Part shown: positions 17,604 to 27,698 of the stretch, piece after piece
How the letters are laid out: each line of letters opens with the position of its first letter
How positions within the stretch are numbered: the stretch's first letter is position 1
Origin: Metabacillus schmidteae
GTDB taxonomy: Bacteria; Bacillota; Bacilli; Bacillales; Bacillaceae
DNA length: 64,000 nt
Assembly (NCBI RefSeq): GCF_903166545.1
Contig: NZ_CAESCH010000001.1
Coordinates: forward strand, 1,554,001 to 1,618,000
Reading direction: 5' to 3'
Program-made: the position numbers and the translations under genes
The notes under the pieces: model-generated
The model's input: only the letters and a program-made list of their open reading frames with translations
Databases searched by the model: none
What the model was told of the DNA's origin: nothing

Positions 17604-17661
17604 TTATTGCATTATCCTTATTCGTAAGCAATGGTAAATTACTTCTTTCATAATGCAATAA
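17604..17661. promoter_or_regulatory. Perfect 12-bp inverted repeat between lysR and odhA
   Basis: TTATTGCATTAT at 17604-17615 and ATAATGCAATAA at 17650-17661 are exact reverse complements, 34 bp apart. The placement suits binding of a regulator dimer or tetramer to both promoters. The site could serve the adjacent LysR protein. Confidence 0.6.
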
Positions 17662-17698
17662 AAAATATACGTAATACCTATTCGAGGGGGCATTGTCG

Positions 17699-20590
17699 TT
17701 GACACGAAATGAATATAAACAAAATCCATGGAGTCATTTTCATGGTCCAAACCTTGGCTATGTAATGGAACAATATGAAATGTATGTAAATGGTGCTGAC
17801 TCGGTTGATTCAGAATTAAAGGAGCTTTTCAAAAGTTGGGGTTCTCCTTTACAAGCTGAAGGAATGCACGTTCAAAATAGTATTGAAATAACAGGAGCTG
17901 TTCAAAGCGATCTGACAAGTACGAAGAAAATATTAAAAGCAGCTAAACTGCTTGATGATATTCGACTTAATGGACATTTAGCCGCCAAAATTAATCCGTT
18001 AGAAAAGAATGAAGATAAAAATAACTCTCTCCCAACTCCTGAACGATATGGCCTAAGTGAGCATGATTTGAAAGCGATTCCAACTGAGTTGGTATGGACA
18101 AATGCTCCAAAGGGTATTCACAATGCACTTGATGCAGTTAACCTATTAACGGATTTTTACACAGGATCCTTAGCATATGAGTTCAGTCATGTACATGAAG
18201 AGGAAGAACGAGAATGGTTAACTCAGATGGTGGAAAGCGGTGCTGTAAAGCGTGACTTATCCAAAAAAGAGTGTACAGAGTTATTAACGAAACTGGCAGA
18301 AGTGGAAGGATTTGAACAGTTTTTACACAAAACATTTGTCGGTCAAAAAAGATTCTCTATTGAAGGAGTCGACTCTCTCGTACCGATGCTCGATCATGCG
18401 GTTAGGGAAGGGGCTAAGGATGGGGTATGTAATGTCATGATTGGAATGGCCCACCGCGGTCGTTTAAGTGTTCTGGCACATGTAATGGAAAAACCTTATC
18501 ATAAAATTTTCTCTGAATTTCAGCATTCAAATGCAAAGCAGCAAGGACCATCAGGAGATTTACTCGATATAAGTGAGGGATGGACAGGAGATGTGAAATA
18601 CCATTTAGGAAGCGACCGATTTATCACAGGTTCCGGTGAGGTTCGTACCCGTATTACCTTAGCAAATAACCCAAGCCACCTTGAATTTGTTGATCCAATA
18701 GTTGAGGGATTTGCTAGAGCCGCTCAAGAAGAACGCAATCAAGCCGGCTACCCTGTACAAGATACATCGAAGGCGTTTGCAATTTTAGTTCATGGTGATG
18801 CCGCGTTTCCAGGGCAGGGGATTGTAGCAGAAACCTTGAATTTAGCGGGATTAAAGGGATATAAAACAGGCGGTACGATCCATATTATCGCCAACAATAT
18901 GATTGGATTTACAACAGACAGCCATGATTCGCGTTATACAAGATATGCTAGTGATCTAGCGAAAGGATACGAAATTCCTGTTGTACATGTGAATGCAGAT
19001 GATCCGGAAGCTTGTTTGGCAGCCGTCCATCTAGCTTATCAATACCGTGTACGCTTTGGAAAAGACTTTTTGATTGACTTGGTCGGTTATCGCCGATTTG
19101 GACATAATGAGATGGATGATCCGGCAGTTACTCAGCCTAAAACTTACAAAATAGTGACTAGTCATAAGACAGTAAGAGATTTATATGCTGATCATTTACA
19201 GACAAACAGCACCCTCGGTCAAGAAGAAATACAGCAAATCTATCAAACTGTGCAGGAAACAGTGAAAGCTGAATATGAAAAGGCGTTAGAGAATAAACAA
19301 GATGAACCTGCTGCTGATGTAGAGGTCCCGGGGGTTATTGCTAAAGGAATTCCATCTATCGAAACAAAGGTTCAGCTAGATAACCTTCGAGAGGTAAATG
19401 AGGATTTATTGAAATGGCCAGAGGGCTTTAATGTCTATCCAAAATTAAAGCGCATCCTTGAACGCCGAAAAAATGCCTTGGAACAGAACGGGAAGGTAGA
19501 ATGGGCGACAGCGGAAGCACTAGCATTTGCAACAATCATAAAAGATGGTACGCCAATTCGTCTAACAGGTCAGGATTCGGAACGTGGAACGTTTGCACAG
19601 CGTCATATCGTATTGCATGACTCCATAACAAATGAAACCTTTTCACCTTTGCACCGAATTCCACAAACTCAGGCTTCGTTTGCTGTTCACAATAGCCCAT
19701 TGTCTGAGGCGGCAGTTATCGGTTTTGAATATGGCTACAATGTGTTTGCACCTGAAACACTTGTGATGTGGGAAGCGCAATATGGTGATTTTGCCAACAC
19801 TGCTCAGCCATTCTTTGATCAATTCCTTTCCGCAGCAAGAGCGAAATGGGGACAAAAATCAGGACTTGTTCTTCTGTTGCCGCATGGATATGAAGGTCAA
19901 GGTCCTGAACACTCCAGTGCTAGAATTGAACGCTTTTTACAATTAGCAGCTGAAAATAACTGGACAGTTGCAAACTTAACAAGTGCAGCGCAATATTTCC
20001 ATATTTTACGTCGTCAGGCTGCTATTTTGGGAACCGAATTTGTTCGACCGTTAGTCATCATGACACCGAAAAGTTTGCTTAGACATCCATTAACTGCTTC
20101 TGCAGGTACAGAGCTTAGCGAAAGTCATTTTAAAACAGTAGTAGAACAGCCGCAAACGGGATCAAATGTAAATGAAGTGAAGCGTTTAGTATTCACAACA
20201 GGAAAAATGGCCATTGATTTGGCTGCAAAAGTTGAGGAAATGAAAGGAAATCGAAACCTGGATGAAGTTCACATCATTCGTATTGAACAATTGTATCCAT
20301 TTCCAAAGGAACAAGTAAGGGAAATTATACAGCGATATCCGAACTTAAGTGAAATAATCTGGGTACAGGAAGAACCGAAGAATATGGGTTCATGGCATTA
20401 TATCGCTCCTATTCTAATTGAACTTGCTTCCGGCATTCTGGAAGTAGGGTACATTGGTCGTCCGCATCGTTCCAGTCCTGCAGGTGGTGATCCACTTGTG
20501 CATAAAAGAGAACAAGAACGTATTATTGAGCAAACATTTGAAGTAGATAGTCTAGTAGATACACTAAATCATGGAATTGGAATGTTTTAA
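17699..20590 (+). CDS. odhA: 2-oxoglutarate dehydrogenase E1 component
   Basis: This 963-residue thiamine-diphosphate enzyme decarboxylates 2-oxoglutarate in the TCA cycle and passes the succinyl group to E2. The N-terminal segment ([18 protein letters not shown]) and the core [14 protein letters not shown] near residue 260 are typical. Also present are the ThDP region [18 protein letters not shown] and the C-terminal [20 protein letters not shown]. The start chosen is TTG 17699, eight bases after GAGGGGG; a TTG at 17693 is only two bases from that site. Confidence 0.94.
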   Translation: MTRNEYKQNPWSHFHGPNLGYVMEQYEMYVNGADSVDSELKELFKSWGSPLQAEGMHVQNSIEITGAVQSDLTSTKKILKAAKLLDDIRLNGHLAAKINPLEKNEDKNNSLPTPERYGLSEHDLKAIPTELVWTNAPKGIHNALDAVNLLTDFYTGSLAYEFSHVHEEEEREWLTQMVESGAVKRDLSKKECTELLTKLAEVEGFEQFLHKTFVGQKRFSIEGVDSLVPMLDHAVREGAKDGVCNVMIGMAHRGRLSVLAHVMEKPYHKIFSEFQHSNAKQQGPSGDLLDISEGWTGDVKYHLGSDRFITGSGEVRTRITLANNPSHLEFVDPIVEGFARAAQEERNQAGYPVQDTSKAFAILVHGDAAFPGQGIVAETLNLAGLKGYKTGGTIHIIANNMIGFTTDSHDSRYTRYASDLAKGYEIPVVHVNADDPEACLAAVHLAYQYRVRFGKDFLIDLVGYRRFGHNEMDDPAVTQPKTYKIVTSHKTVRDLYADHLQTNSTLGQEEIQQIYQTVQETVKAEYEKALENKQDEPAADVEVPGVIAKGIPSIETKVQLDNLREVNEDLLKWPEGFNVYPKLKRILERRKNALEQNGKVEWATAEALAFATIIKDGTPIRLTGQDSERGTFAQRHIVLHDSITNETFSPLHRIPQTQASFAVHNSPLSEAAVIGFEYGYNVFAPETLVMWEAQYGDFANTAQPFFDQFLSAARAKWGQKSGLVLLLPHGYEGQGPEHSSARIERFLQLAAENNWTVANLTSAAQYFHILRRQAAILGTEFVRPLVIMTPKSLLRHPLTASAGTELSESHFKTVVEQPQTGSNVNEVKRLVFTTGKMAIDLAAKVEEMKGNRNLDEVHIIRIEQLYPFPKEQVREIIQRYPNLSEIIWVQEEPKNMGSWHYIAPILIELASGILEVGYIGRPHRSSPAGGDPLVHKREQERIIEQTFEVDSLVDTLNHGIGMF

Positions 20591-20670
20591 CCGAACATAA
20601 TCCGACAAGTGAACTAAGGTAGCAGATTCACTTTTAATAGTAAGACAAAATAGTCTAGGAGGAGAATCAC

Positions 20671-21924
20671 ATGATTGAAGTAAAAGTACCAGAACTAGCA
20701 GAATCCATTACAGAGGGAACGGTTTTAGAATGGCTTGTTAAAATAGGTGATCAAGTGTCCAAAGGAGAAGGCATTGTAGAACTTGAAACAGACAAAGTCA
20801 ATTTAGAAGTAAATACTGAATACTCTGGTGTCGTAACAAAAGTACTAAGAGAGCCTGGAGATACAGTCGAAGTAGGTGACGTAATCGCTATTTTAGAAGA
20901 TAATGCTGCAGAGGGTACAGTTCGAGCCGAGGCAGAAGCGTCGAAAGAACCGGTAAAAGAAGAGGTTCAACCACCTAGTACACCAAGCGCACCGCAAAAT
21001 TCAAAAACATTACAGCCGATTGCTTCACCATCCGCTAGAAAATTGGCAAGAGAACTGGGAATTGATTTAAATCAAGTAGTAAGCAGTGATCCACTTGGCA
21101 GAATTAGACCGCATGACGTAAAAGCACATTTACAGACGCCTGTTACAAAAGAAAAAGAAGAGCAAAAATCAGAAAATCCGAGTTCAAAGCCAGCTGCTCT
21201 ACAGGCAAATCAAGAGAATGATAAATCAGTAGAACGCATTAAAATGTCCCGTCGTCGTCAAACCATTGCCAAACGTCTTGTAGAAGTCCAACATACTGCT
21301 GCAATGTTAACGACTTTTAATGAAGTAGACATGACAGCAGTTATGGATATCCGGAAAAAACGCAAAGATGCCTTCCTGGAAAAACATGATGTCCGTCTAG
21401 GTTTCATGTCGTTCTTTACAAAAGCTGTAGTAGCGGCTTTAAGAAAATACCCTCTATTGAATGCCGAAATTCAAGGGGATGAGCTTGTATTAAAGAAATT
21501 TTATGATATTGGTATTGCAGTAGCAGCTCCGGAGGGGTTAGTAGTACCAGTCGTGCGTGATGCTAATCAAAAAAGCTTCGCTGATATTGAGAGAGAAATT
21601 GGCCAGCTTGGTAAAAAAGCCCGGGACAATGCTCTAACATTAAAAGATTTACAAGGTGGTACATTTACGATTACAAATGGCGGTGTGTTTGGATCTTTAA
21701 TGTCAACACCGATTTTAAACGCACCACAAGTAGGAATTCTAGGTATGCATAAGATTCAAACAAGACCGGTAGCTATTGATAACGACCGAATTGAAAACCG
21801 TCCAATGATGTACATTGCCCTTTCATATGATCATCGAATCGTTGATGGAAAAGAAGCAGTTAGCTTCCTGGCTATGATAAAAGATCTTTTAGAAGACCCG
21901 GAAACTTTATTATTAGAAGGATAA
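20671..21924 (+). CDS. odhB: Dihydrolipoyl succinyltransferase, E2 of 2-oxoglutarate dehydrogenase
   Basis: This 417-residue protein has an N-terminal lipoyl domain with the lipoylated lysine K42 ([11 protein letters not shown]). A flexible linker and a peripheral subunit-binding domain follow ([15 protein letters not shown] near 125). The catalytic domain ends with [13 protein letters not shown], where His and Asp act in transfer to CoA. AGGAGG precedes the ATG. It sits 80 bases after odhA, so they form one operon. The E3 gene is not in the window. Confidence 0.95.
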   Translation: MIEVKVPELAESITEGTVLEWLVKIGDQVSKGEGIVELETDKVNLEVNTEYSGVVTKVLREPGDTVEVGDVIAILEDNAAEGTVRAEAEASKEPVKEEVQPPSTPSAPQNSKTLQPIASPSARKLARELGIDLNQVVSSDPLGRIRPHDVKAHLQTPVTKEKEEQKSENPSSKPAALQANQENDKSVERIKMSRRRQTIAKRLVEVQHTAAMLTTFNEVDMTAVMDIRKKRKDAFLEKHDVRLGFMSFFTKAVVAALRKYPLLNAEIQGDELVLKKFYDIGIAVAAPEGLVVPVVRDANQKSFADIEREIGQLGKKARDNALTLKDLQGGTFTITNGGVFGSLMSTPILNAPQVGILGMHKIQTRPVAIDNDRIENRPMMYIALSYDHRIVDGKEAVSFLAMIKDLLEDPETLLLEG

Positions 21925-22048
21925 AAAGTAATTGACTTAGCAAGCTTCTCTATAAGATGAGAGCTAAACTTTTATAGGGAAGCTTCATCCATATTTGGGG
22001 AAAGCAATAAAACGACAATAGAGAGTTAGGTTTTAAGGGGATGTGTGG

Positions 22049-22585
22049 ATGGAAGCAAAATATTGTAAAGAGTCTAGAGTAATACGAACAAGTCGTGTGT
22101 TCCCAAATGATGTTAACAACCACAATACATTATTTGGAGGCAGGTTAATGAGTGATGTTGACCAAATCGCTTCCATTTCTGCAGCGCGTCATAGCCGGAG
22201 AGAATGTGTAACGGCTTCAACAGATTCAGTTGATTTTTTACATCCTGTTCAGCCGACGGATTCAGTTTGTTTTGAATCGTATGTGACATGGACAGGAACA
22301 TCATCCATGGAAGTTTTTGTGAAAATTATTGCGGAAGACTTAAAAAGCGGTAAACGTAAAATGGCAGCGACCGCCCTCTTAACTTTTGTCGCACTGGATG
22401 AACAAAAACGTCCAACTCGCGTTCCACAAGTGATTCCCGAAACGGAAGAAGAGAAAAAGTTACATGAAACTGCGCCCGAGAGAGCAAGAATGCGTAAAGA
22501 ACGAAAACAAAAAAGTAAAGAATTAGCTGCATTTTTAACAACAAATCAGCCATGGGACCTACAATCTTGTAATGGTTTTGGCTAA
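22049..22585 (+). CDS. Acyl-CoA thioesterase (hotdog fold, YkhA type)
   Basis: This protein of about 178 residues has the hotdog acyl-CoA hydrolase pattern: VFPNDVNNHNTLFGGRLMSD near residue 20, with the catalytic Asn/Asp region. The basic C-terminal tail is typical of the Bacillus YkhA group. It releases free acids from medium- or long-chain acyl-CoA. The start chosen is ATG 22049, eight bases after AAGGGG; the GTG at 22043 is too near. Confidence 0.88.
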   Translation: MEAKYCKESRVIRTSRVFPNDVNNHNTLFGGRLMSDVDQIASISAARHSRRECVTASTDSVDFLHPVQPTDSVCFESYVTWTGTSSMEVFVKIIAEDLKSGKRKMAATALLTFVALDEQKRPTRVPQVIPETEEEKKLHETAPERARMRKERKQKSKELAAFLTTNQPWDLQSCNGFG

Positions 22586-22650
22586 GGTAAATACGATACT
22601 TTTAAAAAAATACTTATCTTTATGAAAATGATGAAACGATATCTTTAGGG

Positions 22651-22692
22651 GGAATTCATAGTATGGATTATTACTCACTATTCGAAGGCTAA
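22651..22692 (+). other. Possible nine-codon leader frame before the malic enzyme
   Basis: TTTAGGGGGAATTCATAGT precedes an ATG that opens a nine-codon frame (MDYYSLFEG, then TAA). The binding-site-like sequence is good, but nothing else shows that it is translated. It could be chance or an uncharacterised leader. Confidence 0.2.
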
Positions 22693-22797
22693 CATAATTA
22701 GTCAATCTGCCTTGAAAATAGGTCCATACTGCACAAAGATTCCTTATCTCTTTTAAAAAATCGTTTTCTACTACACACAAAAAAAGGAGACAAAAAG

Positions 22798-24054
22798 ATG
22801 TCCACTCTACGTGAAGAAGCATTAAAAATGCACAAGGAAAATCAAGGAAAGCTTGGTGTCCATTCGAAAGTTGCGGTAAGTAATACGAAAGATTTAAGTT
22901 TGGCATATTCACCAGGTGTGGCTGAGCCTTGTAAAGATATATATGAAGATGAAAGCAAAGTATATGACTATACGATGAAAGGAAACCTTGTCGCGGTGGT
23001 CTCAGATGGTTCAGCTGTACTTGGCCTTGGCAATATAGGTCCAAAAGCTGCCATGCCGGTAATGGAAGGGAAGGCTTTATTATTTAAATCATTTGCTGAT
23101 GTGGATGCATTTCCTATTTGTCTGGATACAAATGATCCTGATAAAATTGTTGAAGTTGTTAAGTTGTTACAGCCGACGTTTGGCGGAGTTAATTTGGAAG
23201 ATATTACGGCTCCACAATGTTTTGAAATTGAAGAGCGCTTACGTAAGGTTTGTCAAATTCCGATTTTTCATGATGACCAACATGGTACAGCTATTGTAAC
23301 AGCAGCAGGGTTAATTAACGCTTTAAAATTAGCAAATAAAAGAATCGAAGATATATCTGTCGTCATAAATGGAGCAGGTGCTGCAGGAGTAGCAATTGTT
23401 AAGCTACTTCTTAGTATGGGTGTAAAAGATGCCATTTTATGTGATACAAAAGGAATTATATATGAAGGTCGAACTGTGGGAATGAATCCATTTAAAGATG
23501 AAATGGCCCGTATAACGAATAAACAACAAAAACAAGGCTTACTAGCAGATGCACTTGTCGGTGCAGATGTATTTGTTGGTGTCTCAGCAGCAGGTGCTGT
23601 CACAAAAGAAATGGTTCGCTCCATGAATCAAGATCCAATCATTTTTGCAATGGCAAATCCTGTACCGGAAATTATGCCTGAGGAGGCAAAAGAGGCGGGT
23701 GCACTTGTAATAGGAACAGGTCGTTCTGACTTTCCGAATCAGGTCAATAATGTTCTAGCATTCCCTGGTATTTTCCGGGGAGCATTAGATGTTCAAGCGA
23801 AAGAAATAAATGAAGAAATGAAGCTTGCAGCTGTTTATGCAATTGCGGGAATTATTGATGCGGAAGAGCTTCATTGCGATTATGTCATTCCAGATCCATT
23901 TGACAGCAGAGTGGCTGCTTATGTTGCGGCAGCGGTTGCTGGTGCTGCTATCGAATCCGGGGTTTCACAAAAAAATGTAAATACAGAAGAAATCAAACAA
24001 CGTCTATTATCCTTGCAGGAAAAAACGACAAAAGAGTATCAAGAAATTAACTAA
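22798..24054 (+). CDS. Malic enzyme (YtsJ type)
   Basis: This 418-residue enzyme decarboxylates malate oxidatively to pyruvate. It matches B. subtilis YtsJ closely: LSLAYSPGVAEPCKDIY near 38, metal-binding EDITAPQCFEIEERL near 138, IPIFHDDQHGTAIV near 158, and the cofactor motif INGAGAAGVAIVKLL near 189. YtsJ prefers NADP. The ATG has AAAGGAGA upstream. With odhAB and PPDK it fits routing of TCA intermediates to pyruvate and PEP. Confidence 0.93.
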   Translation: MSTLREEALKMHKENQGKLGVHSKVAVSNTKDLSLAYSPGVAEPCKDIYEDESKVYDYTMKGNLVAVVSDGSAVLGLGNIGPKAAMPVMEGKALLFKSFADVDAFPICLDTNDPDKIVEVVKLLQPTFGGVNLEDITAPQCFEIEERLRKVCQIPIFHDDQHGTAIVTAAGLINALKLANKRIEDISVVINGAGAAGVAIVKLLLSMGVKDAILCDTKGIIYEGRTVGMNPFKDEMARITNKQQKQGLLADALVGADVFVGVSAAGAVTKEMVRSMNQDPIIFAMANPVPEIMPEEAKEAGALVIGTGRSDFPNQVNNVLAFPGIFRGALDVQAKEINEEMKLAAVYAIAGIIDAEELHCDYVIPDPFDSRVAAYVAAAVAGAAIESGVSQKNVNTEEIKQRLLSLQEKTTKEYQEIN

Positions 24055-24058
24055 TAAT

Positions 24059-24096
24059 AAAGGACATGGTACTTCACCATGTCCTTTGCTATTTTG
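24059..24096. terminator. Bidirectional terminator after the malic enzyme gene
   Basis: AAAGGACATGGT pairs perfectly with ACCATGTCCTTT, followed by GCTATTTTG. It lies between two convergent genes and can serve both. Confidence 0.8.
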
Positions 24097-24179
24097 TATG
24101 ATTGATAATTGAAATAAAAAACAACCTTTGTAACTTTTCATATAAAGAGAAATCCTATATCAAATCCACATGTCTACGA

Positions 24180-25442
24180 TTAACCAAAAAATATACCTTT
24201 TAATTCAATAATAGTTAAAATAATGAATAGTAAAATACTAACGCCTAGCGCAATATTAGATAGCCACTGATGGCGATCAATAGAACCAACATATTTTTTC
24301 TTGTTTAGTAAATAAAGCAACGTGATTGCCATAAAAGGCATAAAGATAGATCCTAGTGCGCCATATGCTATGATTAATCCAACAGGCTTTCCTATAAAAT
24401 GAAGGAGCATTGGAGGGAATGTTAACCATAGTACATAGAAACGATATGCCTTTGATTTACTTAAATCATCATTACTAATGTCTTGGTGACGAATGGATCT
24501 AATGAAATCCGCAAATAAATAAGGAACACCATTCCATACTCCAAGGACAGAACTAAATGAAGCTGACCAGAATCCGATTAAGAATAAATATCGAACAGAT
24601 GGATGTAGTTCATTACCTAAGATTGAAGCAAATTCTACTAATCCCTTTTCTCCACTAATATTAACATCAGTTCCATATAATAATCCTGCACCCAATACTA
24701 GAAGTGAGATTGTAAACAACCCAGTAACAATATATGCAATTGCAGAATCATAGCGAACAGCACGGATAAAAGATGGTCCCTTCCATTTATTCTCTTGTAA
24801 CCAATAACCATAAGAAGCCATAGTTAGTGAACCACCTACACCACCAATTAAACCGAGAGCATACACTAATGATCCTTGTGGAAGTGTCGGTACAGCAGTC
24901 CCCAAGATATCACCTAGTTGCGGGATGACTAAAAGGGCAGATCCAACAACTGCGATAAACATGAGTCCGATTAACACGTTCATAATTTTTTCAAATGTTT
25001 TATACTTTCCCCACCATACTAATATAAATGCTAATAACCCATGTATGATTGCCCATTGAGTTAAAGAAAGTTGCGGGAATAATGCCGCCATTGCAAGCGC
25101 ACATGAAGCTGTACCTGCAGCACCATAAACAAAGCCCCAAATGACTGAATAAACACCAAAATAACCTGTAGCCCATTTCCCCATTAGGCGCCAGCCTTCT
25201 AATATCGTTTTACCACTTGTTAAATGCCAACGACCAACACCTTCATTTAAAGCGAATTTAAGAATGGAACCTATAAGAATCGCCCAGAGAAAAACTAAGC
25301 CATAATTTGTACCTGCCACAAGTGCGGCAACTAAATCACCTGCACCTACGCCAGTAGCAGCAACAATCAAGCCAGGTCCAATAATGGTAGATTTTTTTAC
25401 CCCTAGATCTTGCTCAATTTGTGTATGTTTTTGTTGTATCAT
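24180..25442 (-). CDS. NRAMP-family transporter lacking the canonical metal-binding motifs
   Basis: This 420-residue membrane protein has about 11 hydrophobic segments and the NRAMP fold pattern. The helix-1 metal motif DPGN is replaced by GAGD (residues 33-36), and the helix-6 MPH motif by MASYGYW. Canonical NRAMP carriers of Mn or Fe need both. It therefore belongs to an NRAMP-related subgroup, possibly with another substrate such as Mg or an organic solute. AAAGGAGG precedes the ATG. A cre-like sequence lies just upstream. Confidence 0.8.
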   Translation of the reverse strand: MIQQKHTQIEQDLGVKKSTIIGPGLIVAATGVGAGDLVAALVAGTNYGLVFLWAILIGSILKFALNEGVGRWHLTSGKTILEGWRLMGKWATGYFGVYSVIWGFVYGAAGTASCALAMAALFPQLSLTQWAIIHGLLAFILVWWGKYKTFEKIMNVLIGLMFIAVVGSALLVIPQLGDILGTAVPTLPQGSLVYALGLIGGVGGSLTMASYGYWLQENKWKGPSFIRAVRYDSAIAYIVTGLFTISLLVLGAGLLYGTDVNISGEKGLVEFASILGNELHPSVRYLFLIGFWSASFSSVLGVWNGVPYLFADFIRSIRHQDISNDDLSKSKAYRFYVLWLTFPPMLLHFIGKPVGLIIAYGALGSIFMPFMAITLLYLLNKKKYVGSIDRHQWLSNIALGVSILLFIILTIIELKGIFFG

Positions 25443-25780
25443 GGAATCCTCCTTTGTATTCTCGGTAATAACGCTTTCATATTTAAGTGAAAATAAAAAT
25501 ATGAAATGAATTCTATTATAGTATTAATTATTTTTTTAGAAAAATCAATAATTTCATAAAAATAGAGATAATTATTAACTCAACCATTCCAATGACAAAT
25601 AAATCTTTTTCAATAATTGCTTCCTTTATCAATAGATATTTAGTTAGCATGTAGCATAAATACCACTAAGCATCGAAACTAAAACTTAATTGAGCAAGTT
25701 GAGTAACTTATTTACAAACAGAGAGGGACTGAACTATAAATAGTTCTTAAAGAATTTAGGAACATCATAAATAAAAAACA
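25443..25780. other. Gene-free AT-rich stretch
   Basis: No gene is seen. At 25467-25480 the minus strand reads ATGAAAGCGTTATT, a partial match to a catabolite-responsive element, about 25 bases before the NRAMP-like gene. The rest is AT-rich without clear repeats. Confidence 0.45.
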
Positions 25781-25814
25781 AAGGCTTTCGTCATTAGGAT
25801 TTGACGAAAGCCTT
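25781..25814 (-). terminator. Terminator of the CysJ-like gene
   Basis: AAGGCTTTCGTCA pairs perfectly with TGACGAAAGCCTT. On the minus strand the stem is followed by TGTTTTTTATTT, just after the flavoprotein gene. Confidence 0.85.
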
Positions 25815-25834
25815 GAATTTCTACCATTTTTCAT

Positions 25835-26989
25835 TTAATAAACATCACGCTGGTAACGACCTTGCTTCTTTAGCTCATTTAGATATACTTCAGCTTCTTC
25901 TTGGGTCATCGCACCTTCTGTTTCAATAATACTAATAAGTGTGTTATGAACATCTTTTGCCATATTAAGCTTATCACCACAAACGTAGAAGTAAGCTCCA
26001 TTTTCCAGCCAATCAAACAATTCTTTGCTATTCTCAAGCATTCTGTGCTGTACATATATTTTTTGCTCTGTATCACGCGAGAACGCAGTCACTAATTTTG
26101 TTAAAGCCCCGTCACTTAAAAATTGCTCTAACTCGTCTTGATAAAGGAAATCTGTTGCTGCATACTGCTCTCCAAAAAATAGCCATGATCTGCCTGTCGC
26201 TTTTGTCACCGCTCGTTCCTGAATAAATGAACGGAATGGGGCAATTCCTGTTCCTGGACCAACCATAATAATGTCCTTATCTTCGGAATTCGGCAGATTA
26301 AAGTGTTTATTTTGTTGAATAAAAATAGGAAGTGTATCTCCTTCTTGTACTCGTTCAGCAACCAATACAGAACAAACTCCTTTTCGGTTACGACTGTGAG
26401 CTGTGTAGCGAACAGCACCGATTGTAAGATGAACTTCATTAGGGTACGCTGTCATGCTGCTGGCAATAGAATAAAGACGTGGTGTCATTTTTCTTAAAAG
26501 CGAAACAATTTTTTCAGCAGACGCATTCCAAGGGCCGAAGTCACGCAGCATGTCAAGCAAGTCACGTCCAACCGTATATTCTTTTATTTGTTTTGCATTT
26601 TCAGCTAACAACAGCCTTTGTAACTTTTCATTTTCTGTTAATTCGGCAGCTTGCTGTAAAATCTTTTTGGTTAGAAGTGTAATTTCAAAGTGTGTTGTTA
26701 GCGCTTCTTCTAGTGGAAGTGTATCTCCTTCTTTATTGATTGTTACGGGGATTTTTCCATCCCACTTCATTTCCTCAATAATGGAATCAACCAGTTCCGG
26801 ATCATTTTGAGGGATTATGCCAAGGGTATCCCCAGGAATATAAGAAAGGCCCGAGTTCTCTAAAGATAACTCAATATGCATCGTTTCTTTATTAGAACCA
26901 GGTTTATTTAAGTCAATATTTTTAAGTACTTTTGCTTGAAATGGATTTGTTCTTGAAAAAGGTGGCTTATTTGTTTCAGTATTTTGCAT
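25835..26989 (-). CDS. CysJ-like NADPH flavoprotein without FMN domain
   Basis: This 384-residue protein resembles the C-terminal two-thirds of sulfite reductase flavoprotein CysJ. The FAD-binding motif RLYSIASS is near residue 172, GVCSVLVAERV near 202, NADPH-binding MVGPGTGIAPFRSFIQER near 242, YVCGDKLNMAKDVHNTL near 337, and the family ending YQRDVY. The N-terminal flavodoxin domain is missing entirely. No sulfite reductase hemoprotein gene is adjacent. It could pass electrons to a separate flavodoxin or ferredoxin. GGGGATGA precedes the ATG. Confidence 0.85.
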   Translation of the reverse strand: MQNTETNKPPFSRTNPFQAKVLKNIDLNKPGSNKETMHIELSLENSGLSYIPGDTLGIIPQNDPELVDSIIEEMKWDGKIPVTINKEGDTLPLEEALTTHFEITLLTKKILQQAAELTENEKLQRLLLAENAKQIKEYTVGRDLLDMLRDFGPWNASAEKIVSLLRKMTPRLYSIASSMTAYPNEVHLTIGAVRYTAHSRNRKGVCSVLVAERVQEGDTLPIFIQQNKHFNLPNSEDKDIIMVGPGTGIAPFRSFIQERAVTKATGRSWLFFGEQYAATDFLYQDELEQFLSDGALTKLVTAFSRDTEQKIYVQHRMLENSKELFDWLENGAYFYVCGDKLNMAKDVHNTLISIIETEGAMTQEEAEVYLNELKKQGRYQRDVY

Positions 26990-27241
26990 GATTTATCATC
27001 CCCTGTTAAAAGTCAGATTTTTTAAACGTTCTATTTTATCTCTCGAGCATTTTATTAATAGAATTACTATTTCCAATATGTAGAGAAAACTTACAGCTTA
27101 ACCAATGAAGTAAATAAAAATATACCTAAACTATACTATATAGAGAGATTTTAGTAAAAGTATAAGAAAGATTAAAATCAGTTATAGTAGATATAGACCA
27201 ATCAAAGTTTTTGTAGGTTTGAATTAATCCTGAAAGAAAAA
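26990..27241. other. Intergenic stretch without recognised features
   Basis: AT-rich DNA between the CysJ-like gene and the terminator of the next minus-strand gene. I see no open frame with a ribosome binding site and no clear repeat; it presumably holds the flavoprotein promoter. Confidence 0.5.
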
Positions 27242-27276
27242 CAAAAAATCCATCTAGCAATGAGTTAGATGGATCT
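27242..27276 (-). terminator. Terminator after the small CxxC protein gene
   Basis: ATCCATCTA pairs with TAGATGGAT, and on the minus strand the stem runs into TTTTTTGTTTTTC. Confidence 0.75.
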
Positions 27277-27337
27277 TTCTTTAAAAGGAGCTTTTTGGTT
27301 CATAAATAAAGTCATTTCATATGATCAGACATGACAT

Positions 27338-27559
27338 CTAGTGGCTAACATAATCTCGGCTATTCTTCATTAAGGCAAAATAGTCAAAACAGTGGGGGCA
27401 TCCATTATACTCTTCTTGATCTATCAAGTTTAGTACTTGTTCATCATTATTTGTTTCTTCTAAGTTTTTAAGAAGGATCTTATGATGGTTACATCCATCA
27501 GTAATGAAAGCTGTTCGATGGACGACTAGTTTGGAATGATCTATGAAATATTTTGGCAT
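27338..27559 (-). CDS. Small CxxC-containing protein of unknown function
   Basis: This 73-residue protein is not recognised. It has a mid-region cysteine (DGCNHH near 21) and a C-terminal NGCPHCFDYF, which could bind a metal with the upstream Cys/His. AAGGAG lies nine bases before the ATG, and a terminator follows, so it looks like a real monocistronic gene. Confidence 0.6.
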   Translation of the reverse strand: MPKYFIDHSKLVVHRTAFITDGCNHHKILLKNLEETNNDEQVLNLIDQEEYNGCPHCFDYFALMKNSRDYVSH

Positions 27560-27698
27560 AGATTAAACTCCTTTTTTCAGCTTTATAAAGATCGTATCAT
27601 ACTCATGTTACACGAACATTTCATAAAAATGGCAAAAAGATTAAAGAAGTTTTAAATCATGACCAAAATGATAGGTATTGTTTTTATTTACTAGTCTG

